A DNA stretch of 64,000 nt from assembly GCF_001661965.1 (NCBI RefSeq), contig NZ_LYWZ01000022.1, positions 682,001 through 746,000 on the forward strand. Direction: 5' to 3'. How positions within the stretch are numbered: position 1 is the first letter of the stretch; every line of letters begins with the position of its first letter. This stretch comes from Croceicoccus mobilis (GTDB taxonomy: Bacteria > Pseudomonadota > Alphaproteobacteria > Sphingomonadales > Sphingomonadaceae). Shown here piece by piece: positions 25,898 through 34,452 of this stretch. Under the pieces are notes generated by a model. It made no database searches. It was not told the origin of the DNA and saw only the letters and a list, made by a program, of their open reading frames with translations. Both the position numbers and the translations under genes were made by a program.

Positions 25898-26674
25898 ATG
25901 ATTGTGATTGCGATCGCCAACCAAAAGGGTGGTGTGGGAAAGACGACGACTGCGATCAATCTGGCCACTGCCTTTGCAGCGTCGGGTTGGCGCAGCCTGC
26001 TGATTGATCTGGATCCTCAGGGCAATGCCTCTACGGGCTTGGGGATTGGATCGGCCGATCGCGAGAATTCCAGCTATGAGCTGCTGCTGGACGAAGCTGC
26101 GCTTGCCGACTGCACACGTGAAACCTCGATCCCGCTTCTCGACATTGTTCCGGCCACTGTCGACCTGTCGGGTGCCGAGGTGGAGCTGGTGGGTGTCGAT
26201 GGCAGAACGCAGCTGCTTCGCAACGCGCTAGAGGGTTGCGGCGATTACGACATTGCCTTCATCGATTGTCCTCCTTCACTAGGGCTGCTGACGCTCAACG
26301 GGCTTGTCGCGGCGGATAAGCTGCTCGTTCCGCTTCAGTGCGAATTCTTTGCGTTGGAAGGGCTCTCGCAGCTGTTGCAGACGGTCGAACAGGTGCAGCA
26401 GCGTTTCAACGCCGATCTTGGCATCGTGGGAATCACGCTCACCATGTATGACCGTCGCAATCGGTTGACCGACCAGGTTTCCGATGATGTGCGCGAAGTG
26501 CTGGGCAAGCTGGTGTTCGACACCGTGGTGCCGCGCAATGTCCGCCTGTCCGAAGCGCCGAGCCATGGGCTTCCGGCGCTTGTCTATGATCACAATTGTG
26601 CCGGTTCGCGCGCCTATATGGATCTTGCGCGGGAATTGATCGACCGGCTCCCCGAACGGAGGAAAGCGGCATGA
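25898..26674 (+). CDS. parA: Chromosome partitioning ATPase ParA
   Basis: ParA is the Walker-type ATPase that, with ParB-parS, moves the newly copied origin to the opposite pole. The 258-residue protein starts MIVIAIANQKGGVGKTTTAI with the deviant Walker A, then LLIDLDPQGNASTGLG and DIAFIDCPPSLGLLTLNGLV. I prefer the ATG at 25898 because GGTGGGG lies about seven bases upstream; an ATG at 25892 in the same frame is the alternative. It overlaps parB by four bases and follows the parS cluster. Confidence 0.97.
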   Translation: MIVIAIANQKGGVGKTTTAINLATAFAASGWRSLLIDLDPQGNASTGLGIGSADRENSSYELLLDEAALADCTRETSIPLLDIVPATVDLSGAEVELVGVDGRTQLLRNALEGCGDYDIAFIDCPPSLGLLTLNGLVAADKLLVPLQCEFFALEGLSQLLQTVEQVQQRFNADLGIVGITLTMYDRRNRLTDQVSDDVREVLGKLVFDTVVPRNVRLSEAPSHGLPALVYDHNCAGSRAYMDLARELIDRLPERRKAA

Positions 26675-27660
26675 ACAAGCCCGCGACGAAGCCCGATCCC
26701 AAACCTGCCAAGCGCCGCGCCGCGCTGGGCCGGGGTCTTGGCGCTCTCTTGGGCGATGCGCAGCGCGAGGAGCCGGTTGCACGTGCACCCTCTGCCGATG
26801 CGCCAGCAGCTGGAGCTAGTGCCGCTGCGCCCGCTGCGGTGATCGAGGCTCCCAGCAGCGGACTTGCCTCGCTGCCCATCGCATCGATCGAACCGCACCC
26901 CGAAAACCCGCGTGTGGAGTTCGAGGAAGGCGCTCTGGAAGAGCTGGCCGCCTCGATCGGTGCGCGCGGCGTGATCCAGCCGGTGATCGTGCGCCCCGGT
27001 GCGGGCGGCCGGTATCAGCTGGTCGCCGGTGAGCGCCGCTGGAGGGCCGCTCAGAAGGCACAACTCCATGAAATTCCAGCAATTATTCGCGATCTCAATG
27101 ACCGGGAAGTCACCGCGCTTGCCCTGATCGAGAATATTCAGCGCGAAGATCTCAATCCGATGGAAGAGGCGAGGGCGTATAATCGCCTGTCCAACCGCGA
27201 TGGCATGGCGCAGGCCGAAATCGCCAAGCTGGTCGACAAGTCGCGCAGCCATGTGACGAACCTGATGCGCCTGCTCAGCCTGCCCGAAGGGGTGCAGACC
27301 CGCGTGGAGAAGGGCGAGTTGTCGATGGGCCATGCCCGCGCGCTCATCAATTGCGAGGATGCCGAGGTGATCGCCGAGCAGGCCATCGCGAAGAAGCTTT
27401 CTGTCCGCGATGTCGAACGCATGGTGCGCAAGGCGAATGCCGGCGATGCGCCGGCACCCGCTCGCCGCACGGCGCGCGAACCTCGGCCCGGAGAGGATGC
27501 CGACATCCTTGCCGTGCAGACGCAGCTGGAAGAGGCGCTGGGTTTGCCGGTGCAGATTCAGGCGGATGCCGATCCGGCTTCGGGCACGGTCACGATCCGC
27601 TACAAGACGCTGGATCAGCTCGACCTTGTCTGCCAGCGCCTGACCGGCGGCGAAATCTAG
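26671..27660 (+). CDS. parB: Chromosome partitioning protein ParB (CTPase, parS-binding)
   Basis: ParB binds parS, clamps and spreads using CTP, and stimulates ParA. The 329-residue protein has an N-terminal basic segment with the ParA-stimulating RRAALGRGLGALLGD, an Ala/Pro-rich linker, the CTP-binding motifs PRVEFEEGALEELAASI and LVAGERRWRAAQKA, and ALIENIQREDLNPMEEA. The helix-turn-helix is MAQAEIAKLVDKSRSHVTNL, and a C-terminal dimerisation domain ends in the last 60 residues. Its stop TAG shares the palindromic CTAG (27657-27660) with the stop of the convergent gene. Confidence 0.98.
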   Translation: MNKPATKPDPKPAKRRAALGRGLGALLGDAQREEPVARAPSADAPAAGASAAAPAAVIEAPSSGLASLPIASIEPHPENPRVEFEEGALEELAASIGARGVIQPVIVRPGAGGRYQLVAGERRWRAAQKAQLHEIPAIIRDLNDREVTALALIENIQREDLNPMEEARAYNRLSNRDGMAQAEIAKLVDKSRSHVTNLMRLLSLPEGVQTRVEKGELSMGHARALINCEDAEVIAEQAIAKKLSVRDVERMVRKANAGDAPAPARRTAREPRPGEDADILAVQTQLEEALGLPVQIQADADPASGTVTIRYKTLDQLDLVCQRLTGGEI

Positions 27661-28139
27661 ATACGCGTCGACAGGATCGCGGCCAGCTTTTCGAGGCCGG
27701 CGCGGTCCTCTTCGTCGAAGAAATCGGTGGTAGGGCTGTCGAGGTCGATGACCGCGACGGCTTTTCCATCGCGCAGGACCGGCACCACGAGTTCGCTTCG
27801 GCTGTTGGCGTCGCAGGCGATATGGCCGGGGAAGGCATGCACATCGGGCACCAGCTGGCTTACGCCCGTTTCGGCAGCCGCGCCGCACACGCCCTTGCCG
27901 AATGGGATGCGGATGCAGGCGGGCAGGCCCATGAACGGCCCCAGCACCAGTCCACCATCGACATTGCGATAGAAACCGGCCCAGTTCAGCCCCGGCACGA
28001 AATGCCAGATCAGCGATGCGACATTGGCCATGTTGGCGGTCGCATCCGGCTCATCAGTGGTGATGGCAGAGGCGGCCTCGGCCAGCTCTGCATAGCGCAG
28101 CGGTTTATTGTCGGGCTCTGTCGGGGCAAATGTGTACAT
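27657..28139 (-). CDS. msrC: GAF-domain free methionine-(R)-sulfoxide reductase
   Basis: fRMsr enzymes reduce free methionine-R-sulfoxide using three conserved cysteines. The 160-residue single GAF domain keeps the family signature LGPFMGLPACIRIPFGKGVC, followed by DVHAFPGHIACDANSRSE. The three Cys are in PACIRI, GVCGAA and HIACDA. Length and motif match the family closely. The gene ends tail-to-tail in parB with overlapping stop codons and is transcribed alone, from a promoter shared with the divergent dehydrogenase gene. Confidence 0.93.
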   Translation of the reverse strand: MYTFAPTEPDNKPLRYAELAEAASAITTDEPDATANMANVASLIWHFVPGLNWAGFYRNVDGGLVLGPFMGLPACIRIPFGKGVCGAAAETGVSQLVPDVHAFPGHIACDANSRSELVVPVLRDGKAVAVIDLDSPTTDFFDEEDRAGLEKLAAILSTRI

Positions 28140-28217
28140 GCGCGCCGTTTAGGCCCGCGCGCACCCTGCTAGCAAGCGCCATTGCGGCATCGCGCGCGTC
28201 CGCCTATCTAACACCGC

Positions 28218-29603
28218 ATGTCCACGACCCTGCGCAAAGCCCTGATCATAGCCGCGATTATCATCGTGGCCCTTGCCATCATCATCTGGTTCATCCTGCA
28301 GCCGCAGAAATCGGAATATGATGAGGCGCAATTGATGGGGACCGACCCCGTCATCGCCGAAAAGCGGCCCGAAACCTTCCCCTCGATCGGCATTCAGGAT
28401 CCCATTGGCTGGAAGGATGGCGAGACACCGACCGCGGCGGAGGGGCTGACCGTCACCCGCTTTGCCGAAGGGCTGGATCACCCCCGTTCGATCCTCGTGC
28501 TGGAAAACGGCGATGTGCTGGTGGCAGAGACCAACAGCCCGCCGCGCGAAGCGGGCGGCATCACCGACCGTATCGCTGGCATGCTGATGTCGAAGGCCGG
28601 GGCAGGGGTCCCGTCAGCGAATCGGATCAAGCTTCTCCGCGATACCGATGGCGATGGCGTGGCCGATAGTGCGACGGTACTGCTCGATGGCCTCAATTCG
28701 CCGTTTGGCATGGTCGTGCGCGACGGGCGGCTGATCGTCGCCAATACCGATGCGGTGCTTTCCTTCCCCTTCACCCCGGGCGACACCTCTATCCCCAAGG
28801 GTGAGGAATGGCAGCTGATGGCATTGTCGGGCGGCGGCAACCATTGGGCGCGCAACATCGCGCTTTCGCCCGATGGCAATTCACTGTTCGTGTCGGTGGG
28901 TTCGGCCAGCAATATCGGCGAAAACGGCATGGATGCCGAGGAAGGCCGCGCCCAGATCCGCGAGTATAATTTCACCACCCAGCAGGAACGCCGCTATGCC
29001 GAGGGGCTGCGCAATCCGATGGGCCTCGCCTTTGAACCGAACAGCGGCGAACTGTGGACCACGGTGAACGAACGCGACATGCTCGGCCCCGACGGCCCGC
29101 TCGATTATCTTACCAATGTCCCGATTGGCGCGAATTACGGCTGGCCGTGGATCTATTGGCGCTTCACTTTCGATGACCGGGTGGAGGCGCCGATGCCGCA
29201 ATATCTGCAGCAATATACCCGCTGGCCGGAATATTCGCTGGGGGCGCATGTCGCGCCGCTGGGGCTGGTGTTTGCCAATGATGGGGCGCTGGGTCCTGAT
29301 TATGCCAGCGGCGCCTTCGTGGCCCGCCATGGTTCGTGGAACCGTGTGCCGCCAGCCGGTTACGACGTGATCTTCGTTCCTTTTGACGAGCGCGGCAATC
29401 CGCTGGAGGATACGCCCGCCAAGACCGTGCTTTCAGGCTTCCTGACCGCAGACAAGGAAGAGACCCATGGCCGACCGACATGGCTGGCCTGGGACAGGAA
29501 CGACCTGCTTGTCAGTGACGACACTGCAGGGATCATCTGGCGCGTCACAGGGGCCGGTTCCGCCGCTTCGGCCGGTGAGGAGGCCGAAACCCCCGCGGAG
29601 TGA
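28218..29603 (+). CDS. PQQ-dependent sugar dehydrogenase family protein (sorbosone dehydrogenase-like), membrane-anchored
   Basis: The 461-residue protein has an N-terminal membrane anchor (about residues 7-28, mostly Ile, Ala and Leu) and a periplasmic beta-propeller of the soluble glucose/sorbosone dehydrogenase type. Recognisable propeller segments are GLDHPRSILVLENGDVLVAE, RIKLLRDTDGDGVAD, GGGNHWARNIALSPDG and YAEGLRNPMGLAFEP. The catalytic His of this family would be in the NHWARN region. The C-terminus is a Glu/Ala tail. No PQQ biosynthesis gene lies in the window, so cofactor use and substrate are open. Confidence 0.85.
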   Translation: MSTTLRKALIIAAIIIVALAIIIWFILQPQKSEYDEAQLMGTDPVIAEKRPETFPSIGIQDPIGWKDGETPTAAEGLTVTRFAEGLDHPRSILVLENGDVLVAETNSPPREAGGITDRIAGMLMSKAGAGVPSANRIKLLRDTDGDGVADSATVLLDGLNSPFGMVVRDGRLIVANTDAVLSFPFTPGDTSIPKGEEWQLMALSGGGNHWARNIALSPDGNSLFVSVGSASNIGENGMDAEEGRAQIREYNFTTQQERRYAEGLRNPMGLAFEPNSGELWTTVNERDMLGPDGPLDYLTNVPIGANYGWPWIYWRFTFDDRVEAPMPQYLQQYTRWPEYSLGAHVAPLGLVFANDGALGPDYASGAFVARHGSWNRVPPAGYDVIFVPFDERGNPLEDTPAKTVLSGFLTADKEETHGRPTWLAWDRNDLLVSDDTAGIIWRVTGAGSAASAGEEAETPAE

Positions 29604-29616
29604 TCCAGCAGGCGCG

Positions 29617-30441
29617 CTAGTCCAGAGAGCGACCGGCGCGCCCTGCCAGCTCGGCGATGTAATGGCGCGCCACGCGGCCCGATCGGGCGCCCCGCTGGCG
29701 CGACCATGTCAGCGCCTCGCCGCGATCCCATTCCAGACCGTAATGATCCGCATAGCCTGCGACGATGGCGAGGTAATCGTCCTGGTCGCATTTGTGGAAA
29801 CCGACGGAGAGACCGAAGCGATCCGCCAGCGCCAGCGCATCATCCATGTCGTCTCGCGCGTTGACCGGATCGTCCTGCTGCTCCTGCGTGCGTGAAACGA
29901 TGGTACGGCGGTTGCTGGTCACGGCAATGCGGACATTGGCGGGGCGAGGGGTTACGCCACCTTCGAGCAGGGAACGCAGCGCACGGGCCTCGTCCTCGCG
30001 CTCGAACCCGATGTCGTCGATAAAGACGAGGAAGTGTCTTTCACGGCCCTTCAGCACCGCGAACAGCGTCGGAAGCGTGTGCAGCGCATCGCTGGCGGCC
30101 TGTACCAGCGCGATATCGCCCTGATCGCTGGCCGCTGCCACGGAAGAGCGCACCAGCGCCGATTTTCCCATGCCGCGCGCGCCCCACAACAGCATGTCAT
30201 GCGCCTCGGCCCCGCGCGCGAGGCGAGCGGTGTTTTCGGCCACGATGTCGCGCTGACGCTCGACCCCGCGCAGCAGCGACAGCGGGGGCGCCGCGATGAC
30301 ATCATGGCCGGTCAGCGCCTTCCCGTCCCAGCCATAGGCGGGAAATGCATCGGGATCGGTCATGCCGTCGGCGGGCGGCGCCATCCGGTCCAATGTGTCG
30401 GCGATGCGGACCAGCAGGGAAGCGATGTCGGTTTCAGCCAT
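29617..30441 (-). CDS. DUF815 family AAA ATPase
   Basis: The 274-residue protein matches the DUF815 group of P-loop ATPases of unknown function. The Walker A is LLWGARGMGKSALVRS, the Walker B FLVFIDDIGFEREDE, and a sensor-like strand is RIAVTSNRRTIVSR. The segment VERQRDIVAENTARLARGAE before the P-loop is typical for the family, as is the C-terminal RSGRVARHYIAEL. It lies head-to-head with tsaC (66 bases apart) and ends 13 bases from the dehydrogenase stop. Its substrate or partner is unknown. Confidence 0.88.
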   Translation of the reverse strand: MAETDIASLLVRIADTLDRMAPPADGMTDPDAFPAYGWDGKALTGHDVIAAPPLSLLRGVERQRDIVAENTARLARGAEAHDMLLWGARGMGKSALVRSSVAAASDQGDIALVQAASDALHTLPTLFAVLKGRERHFLVFIDDIGFEREDEARALRSLLEGGVTPRPANVRIAVTSNRRTIVSRTQEQQDDPVNARDDMDDALALADRFGLSVGFHKCDQDDYLAIVAGYADHYGLEWDRGEALTWSRQRGARSGRVARHYIAELAGRAGRSLD

Positions 30442-30507
30442 GATCTGTGCGTGCGCCTTTACAGCTTTTGGATTGTCGAGCGGCTGACGAGCCTATAGCG
30501 ACGCCGC

Positions 30508-31464
30508 ATGAGCGCTGCCAATGCCCGGAATGATTGTCCCGAAATACTTGCGCTGAGCGAGGAGGCGCTGAAGCGCGCCCATCGCCTGCTGGAGGCGGGC
30601 AAACCGGTCGCGATCCCGACCGAGACGGTTTATGGCCTTGCCGCCCGCGCCGACCGGGATGCGGCGGTGGCCGCGATTTACGAAGCGAAGGGAAGGCCGA
30701 GCTTCAACCCGTTGATCGTGCACGTATCGGACCGCGTGGCGGCGGAGGGACTGGCCCTGTTCGACAGCCGCGCGGCGAAACTGGCGGACCGGTTCTGGCC
30801 GGGGCCGTTGACCCTGGTCCTGCCCCGGCGGGAAGAGGCTGCGCTGGCGGCTGCCACGACCGCAGGTCTTCCCACGGTGGCGATCCGTTGTCCCGCGCAT
30901 CCTGCCGCGCGGGCGCTGTTACAGCTTTGCGCATTCCCGCTGGCAGCACCCTCGGCCAATCGCAGCGGTGCGGTAAGCCCCACGACCGCAGCCCATGTCG
31001 CGGACTCGCTGGCGGGCAGGATCGATCTGGTCGTCGACGGCGGGGCGACAGCCGGCGGGATCGAATCCACGATTGTCGCAGTCGATGCCGATGGCTGGCG
31101 CATGCTGCGACCCGGCCCGATCACAGCGGATGACATCGGCGCCTGCCTTGGCGAAGCCATGAGCGAAGAAGCAGGCAAGGGTATCGAGGCACCCGGCCAG
31201 CTCGCCAGCCATTACGCGCCGGGCAAGCCCGTGCGCCTGCATGCGGGCGATGCCGAGCCCGACGAATATCTCATCGGCTTTGGCGATATCGACGGTGACA
31301 CGAACCTGTCCGAAACGGGCGATCTGTATGAAGCGGCGGCGCGGCTTTATGCCTGCCTGCACATGGCTGCGGCGAGCGACAGGCCGCGCGTCGCGGTGGC
31401 GAGCGTGCCTGAAACGGGAGTTGGTGCGGCCATCAATGACCGCCTGCGACGTGCTGCGGCCTGA
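30508..31464 (+). CDS. L-threonylcarbamoyladenylate synthase (Sua5/TsaC, long form)
   Basis: The enzyme makes threonylcarbamoyl-AMP from threonine, bicarbonate and ATP for the t6A37 modification of tRNAs. The 318-residue protein has the YrdC domain, with GKPVAIPTETVYGLAARAD, IYEAKGRPSFNPLIVHV and LAAPSANRSGAVSPTTA, followed by a Sua5-specific C-terminal domain that begins near PGQLASHYAPGKPVRLH. This two-domain length is the Sua5 form and not the short TsaC form. It is transcribed alone and ends a few bases before a convergent lipoprotein gene. Confidence 0.94.
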   Translation: MSAANARNDCPEILALSEEALKRAHRLLEAGKPVAIPTETVYGLAARADRDAAVAAIYEAKGRPSFNPLIVHVSDRVAAEGLALFDSRAAKLADRFWPGPLTLVLPRREEAALAAATTAGLPTVAIRCPAHPAARALLQLCAFPLAAPSANRSGAVSPTTAAHVADSLAGRIDLVVDGGATAGGIESTIVAVDADGWRMLRPGPITADDIGACLGEAMSEEAGKGIEAPGQLASHYAPGKPVRLHAGDAEPDEYLIGFGDIDGDTNLSETGDLYEAAARLYACLHMAAASDRPRVAVASVPETGVGAAINDRLRRAAA

Positions 31465-31470
31465 TCGCGC

Positions 31471-31812
31471 CTAATCAACCGGCGCAGGTATGGTCGGCCA
31501 AAGCGCCTCGATCTGAGCATAGGTGGCGCGCGCCTTGTCGCAGGCGTCCTGATCGCCGTCGAAGCAATCCTCACGCTGCTTTTCATATTTGCGCTCAAGC
31601 TTGCCGAGCTTTTCCTCGCGCTTGCGCAATTCGCGGCCCCGCTTTTCGTCGGCTTCCGACTGGCTGGTCGTGGCCATGTCGACCGCACTGCCAGCGGCGC
31701 GCACCGGAAGGGTGGCGACATCCAGCGCGGTCTTGGCGATGCATCCGCCCAAAAGCGGCGTCGCGGCGCAGGCAAGGATCGCCAGCATCGGGCGTGAAGA
31801 ACGGGCAGGCAT
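31471..31812 (-). CDS. Hypothetical small lipoprotein
   Basis: The 113-residue product starts with a basic n-region and hydrophobic stretch ending in the lipobox PLLGGC (Cys at residue 24), so it should be lipidated. The mature part has an Ala-rich stretch followed by a highly charged helix (EKRGRELRKREEKLGKLERK) that probably forms a coiled coil, then a short segment with two Cys (DCFDGDQDACDKA). I do not recognise the family. It is convergent with the Sua5-type gene. Confidence 0.75.
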   Translation of the reverse strand: MPARSSRPMLAILACAATPLLGGCIAKTALDVATLPVRAAGSAVDMATTSQSEADEKRGRELRKREEKLGKLERKYEKQREDCFDGDQDACDKARATYAQIEALWPTIPAPVD

Positions 31813-31899
31813 GATCGAACTCCCTGGTCAGGAGAGTATCATGCCTGCCGGGGATGGCCCTAGACTGAACTGTCGTGGTTAACGCCTGGGCCAGCAGGC

Positions 31900-32655
31900 T
31901 CAGGCCGGTTCGCAGACCACGCTGCCCGACCCCATGCCCTTCACCTTGCAGCGCGCGCGGCCCTTGACCACGACCGAGCCGGAGCCTGCCATATTCGCCT
32001 CAACCTCGCCATCGCTGGCAAAGCTGCCGCCGCCCGAACCCATGATGTTGATCTTCGCTGCCCCGGTCTCAAGCGCGTCGAGCTTCGCCGAACCCGACCC
32101 CGCGATCTTGAGCGAGAGCTTCTCCGCCTTGCCCGATGCGACCAGCGAGCCCGATCCCATCACGCGGACTTTCAGCTTGCCGACCGCGACCTTGTCGCAG
32201 ATGGCGCTGCCCGATCCGGCGATCTGGATCTTGGCATCATCGCCCGAGAGCGTGGCGCAATGGACTGAACCCGATCCCATCAGCGAGATCTTGCGCAGCG
32301 AAGGCGTGGTGACAGTAACGGTCACGCTCTGGCCGGAGCGTTTGCCGGCGCGCATGATGGCAAGCTTGCCATCCTCCAGCTTAAAACGCAGCCCGTCATC
32401 GGCTTCCGGCTCGCCCACGACCTCTATGGCAAGTTTGTCGCCTGCGATCACCTTGACCGTATCGGGGCCGAGCAGGGCGATGGAGCTGATCTGCACCCCT
32501 TCCAAATCCAGCTCCTCGAGCTTTTTGCCGTCGGGCTGGTCCATGCGGAATTTCGTCTTGTCGAAGCCTTCGAGGTTCTCGAAAGCCTTGGACATCGCCA
32601 TGCCCGCCATCGCGGAAATGAACTCGCCCAGATTGTCGAACTGCTTGCCGGCCAT
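31900..32655 (-). CDS. Head GIN domain-containing protein (DUF2807), beta-repeat protein
   Basis: The 251-residue protein has the putative auto-transporter adhesin head GIN fold. The second half is built from imperfect repeats of about 20 residues, each with a Gly-Ser-Gly turn: MGSGSVHCA, AGSGSAICD, MGSGSLVAS, AGSGSAKLD, MGSGGGSFA, AGSGSVVVK and GMGSGSVVCEPA. These probably form a right-handed beta-helix. Unlike many relatives it has no visible signal peptide; the N-terminus MAGKQFDNLGEFISAMAG is amphipathic. A cytoplasmic or unusual export route is therefore possible. No function is known. Confidence 0.85.
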   Translation of the reverse strand: MAGKQFDNLGEFISAMAGMAMSKAFENLEGFDKTKFRMDQPDGKKLEELDLEGVQISSIALLGPDTVKVIAGDKLAIEVVGEPEADDGLRFKLEDGKLAIMRAGKRSGQSVTVTVTTPSLRKISLMGSGSVHCATLSGDDAKIQIAGSGSAICDKVAVGKLKVRVMGSGSLVASGKAEKLSLKIAGSGSAKLDALETGAAKINIMGSGGGSFASDGEVEANMAGSGSVVVKGRARCKVKGMGSGSVVCEPA

Positions 32656-32785
32656 GTGCCGTTCTCCCTAGCTGTGTTAGCGTAACAATACAGCATGTAG
32701 GTGCGGGCGGCAAATGGCGCAGCCCTTGGCATCGGTGAAGTGCGGATGTGGATCGACGAACGACGATTCTCCCGGAAACCAACGG

Positions 32786-32821
32786 AAAAGGGCCGCGAGT
32801 CGTGAAACCCGCGGCCCTTTT
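32786..32821 (-). terminator. Rho-independent terminator of carD
   Basis: A 12-bp perfect stem (AAAAGGGCCGCG at 32786-32797, CGCGGCCCTTTT at 32810-32821) sits just after the carD stop on the minus strand. The A/T ends allow function in both directions. Confidence 0.85.
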
Positions 32822-32843
32822 CGCTTTGAACGGCAGTGCCTGA

Positions 32844-33374
32844 TCAGGCGGTCTGCTGCTCATAGTACTTGGGTGCATACTCGTTCAGGATCTCGAGGAT
32901 CTTGGCGAGGGCGGCCGGTTCGTCGGTCTTTTCCATCGCGGCCAGTTCGCGCGCAAGGCGGCTGGAAGCAGCTTCGAAGATCTGGCGTTCGGAATAGCTC
33001 TGCTCCGGCTGGTCGTCGGCGCGGAACAGGTCGCGGGTCACCTCGGCGATCGACACGAGGTCGCCCGAATTGATCTTCGCTTCATATTCCTGGGCGCGGC
33101 GCGACCACATGGTGCGCTTGACCTTGGGCTTGGACTTCAGAACGTCCATCGCCTCACGCAGGGTCTTGTCCGACGACAGCTTGCGCATGCCGATGGATTC
33201 AACCTTGTTCACGGGAACGCGCAGGGTCATGCGTTCCTTTTCAAAGCGCAGCACATAGAGTTCGAGCTGCATCCCGGCGATCTCCTGGCTTTGCAGCTCG
33301 ATCACGCGGCCGACACCGTGCTTGGGGTAAACTACATAGTCACCGACATCAAAGGCGAGAGCCTTGGCAGTCAT
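32844..33374 (-). CDS. carD: CarD family transcriptional regulator (CdnL-like)
   Basis: CarD/CdnL binds RNA polymerase beta and stabilises the open complex at rRNA and other promoters. The 176-residue protein has the N-terminal RNAP-interacting Tudor-like domain (FDVGDYVVYPKHGVGRVIEL) and a helical C-terminal domain with the Trp-bearing segment KVKRTMWSRRAQEYEAKI. The start ATG at 33374 follows GAAAGGACA. It is separated from fdxA by 361 bases, so it has its own promoter, and is ended by a strong hairpin. The carD-fdxA neighbourhood is conserved in alphaproteobacteria. Confidence 0.95.
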   Translation of the reverse strand: MTAKALAFDVGDYVVYPKHGVGRVIELQSQEIAGMQLELYVLRFEKERMTLRVPVNKVESIGMRKLSSDKTLREAMDVLKSKPKVKRTMWSRRAQEYEAKINSGDLVSIAEVTRDLFRADDQPEQSYSERQIFEAASSRLARELAAMEKTDEPAALAKILEILNEYAPKYYEQQTA

Positions 33375-33735
33375 GCAATGTCCTTTCTATGGCGAATCCG
33401 CCCGGTGAAAGCGTGGCTGAGGGGGCATATTGCCGCCCGGGGGGAGCCAAAGACTTCCTTCCTGTGCCGAGGGGATCGGCCCACGATGAAGTCACGCCTG
33501 CGGGATAGTTCGCCTTTCCTGACGCAGCCTGGCGGAGCGATTTCCGCCGACCGGGCAGGTTTTTACCATAAAATGACAGGAAAGGCGAGTCTTGTGCGTT
33601 TCGCGCAAGTTAGCGGCCCTAACCCCGCGCAGCGCAAGGTTAATGACGCGTCACATCATGCCCGATTCGCGCATGATTCGCGCGGTGTCCGGGCCCAGTA
33701 AATCAGGACGTCGGGAATCCCCGAACGCTGAAAGA
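33375..33735. other. Intergenic region upstream of carD
   Basis: These 361 bases carry no convincing ORF on either strand. They should hold the carD promoter and the end of the fdxA transcript. A weak hairpin (TCGGG/CCCGA near 33711-33725) follows the fdxA stop without a T-tract. A direct repeat GATTCGCGC occurs at about 33664 and 33676. I cannot define a promoter with confidence. Confidence 0.5.
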
Positions 33736-34074
33736 TCAATCGCCCTCGCCGGGTTCGGCGGAGAAATACTTCTCGAACTTGCCCTCTTCGCCCTTGTGCT
33801 CGTCGGCATCGGCGGGCGGGTCACGCTTGATCGTGATGTTGGGCCATTCGGCGGAATATTGCGCATTGACTTCCAGCCACTGCTCCAGCCCGTTTTCGGT
33901 GTCGGGAAGGATGGCCTCGGCGGGGCATTCGGGTTCGCACACGCCGCAATCGATGCATTCGCTGGGATTGATCACCAGCATGTTTTCGCCTTCGTAGAAG
34001 CAGTCGACGGGGCAGACCTCGACGCAATCCATGAATTTGCATTTGATGCAGGCATCGGTGACGACATAGGTCAT
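33736..34074 (-). CDS. fdxA: Ferredoxin FdxA (7Fe-8S/2[4Fe-4S] type)
   Basis: This small electron carrier binds two iron-sulfur clusters through [17 protein letters not shown] and [12 protein letters not shown]. The 112-residue length, with a C-terminal extension ending in [14 protein letters not shown], is that of the alphaproteobacterial FdxA type. It lies between an S4-domain RNA-binding gene and carD, in the widely conserved order helicase, S4, fdxA, carD. The redox partner is not evident. Confidence 0.96.
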   Translation of the reverse strand: MTYVVTDACIKCKFMDCVEVCPVDCFYEGENMLVINPSECIDCGVCEPECPAEAILPDTENGLEQWLEVNAQYSAEWPNITIKRDPPADADEHKGEEGKFEKYFSAEPGEGD

Positions 34075-34113
34075 GAGAACTGGTCCCTTGGAAGGCGTTA
34101 CTTAACCCGCCTG

Positions 34114-34452
34114 CTATGGCCGCATGTCCGGATCGTCAAGCGCCGGTGTTACGGTTTCGCCGATATGGCCGCCTGAACCAAGCTCGCGATAATGACTTTG
34201 CGCTTCTAACGCGGGCCCGCGGCGAGTGGGCAGAGACGCCAGTTCGATGACGCGAATGGCGCGGCCCAGCGGGACTGTCAGCACGTCTCCGGCGCATACG
34301 GGCTGCGACATGCGGGTGACGCGGATCCCATTGCGGCGGATATGACCCGATCCCACGATCTCCTGCGCCGCAGAGCGGCTTTTCGCGAGGCGCAGCATCC
34401 ATAAAAGGCGGTCGATCCGCAGGCTTTCGCCCCGATCCCCGCATTCGCTCAC
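34114..34452 (-). CDS. S4 domain RNA-binding protein (Hsp15-like)
   Basis: The 112-residue protein has a single S4 RNA-binding domain, LRIDRLLWMLRLAKSRSAAQ, followed by VGSGHIRRNGIRVTRMSQPV, which resembles heat-shock protein 15 that binds stalled 50S subunits. The GTG start at 34452 overlaps the helicase stop as GTGA. That gives the start VSECGDRGESLRIDRLL and an operon with the upstream helicase. fdxA begins 39 bases further on. Confidence 0.88.
   Translation of the reverse strand: MSECGDRGESLRIDRLLWMLRLAKSRSAAQEIVGSGHIRRNGIRVTRMSQPVCAGDVLTVPLGRAIRVIELASLPTRRGPALEAQSHYRELGSGGHIGETVTPALDDPDMRP

Noticed and set aside
26110-26125. Fifth parS-like site inside parA (CACACGTGAAACC)
   Set aside because: The CACGTG core and right half fit, but the left half (CTGCA) does not match TGTTC, so it is not counted as a parS site.
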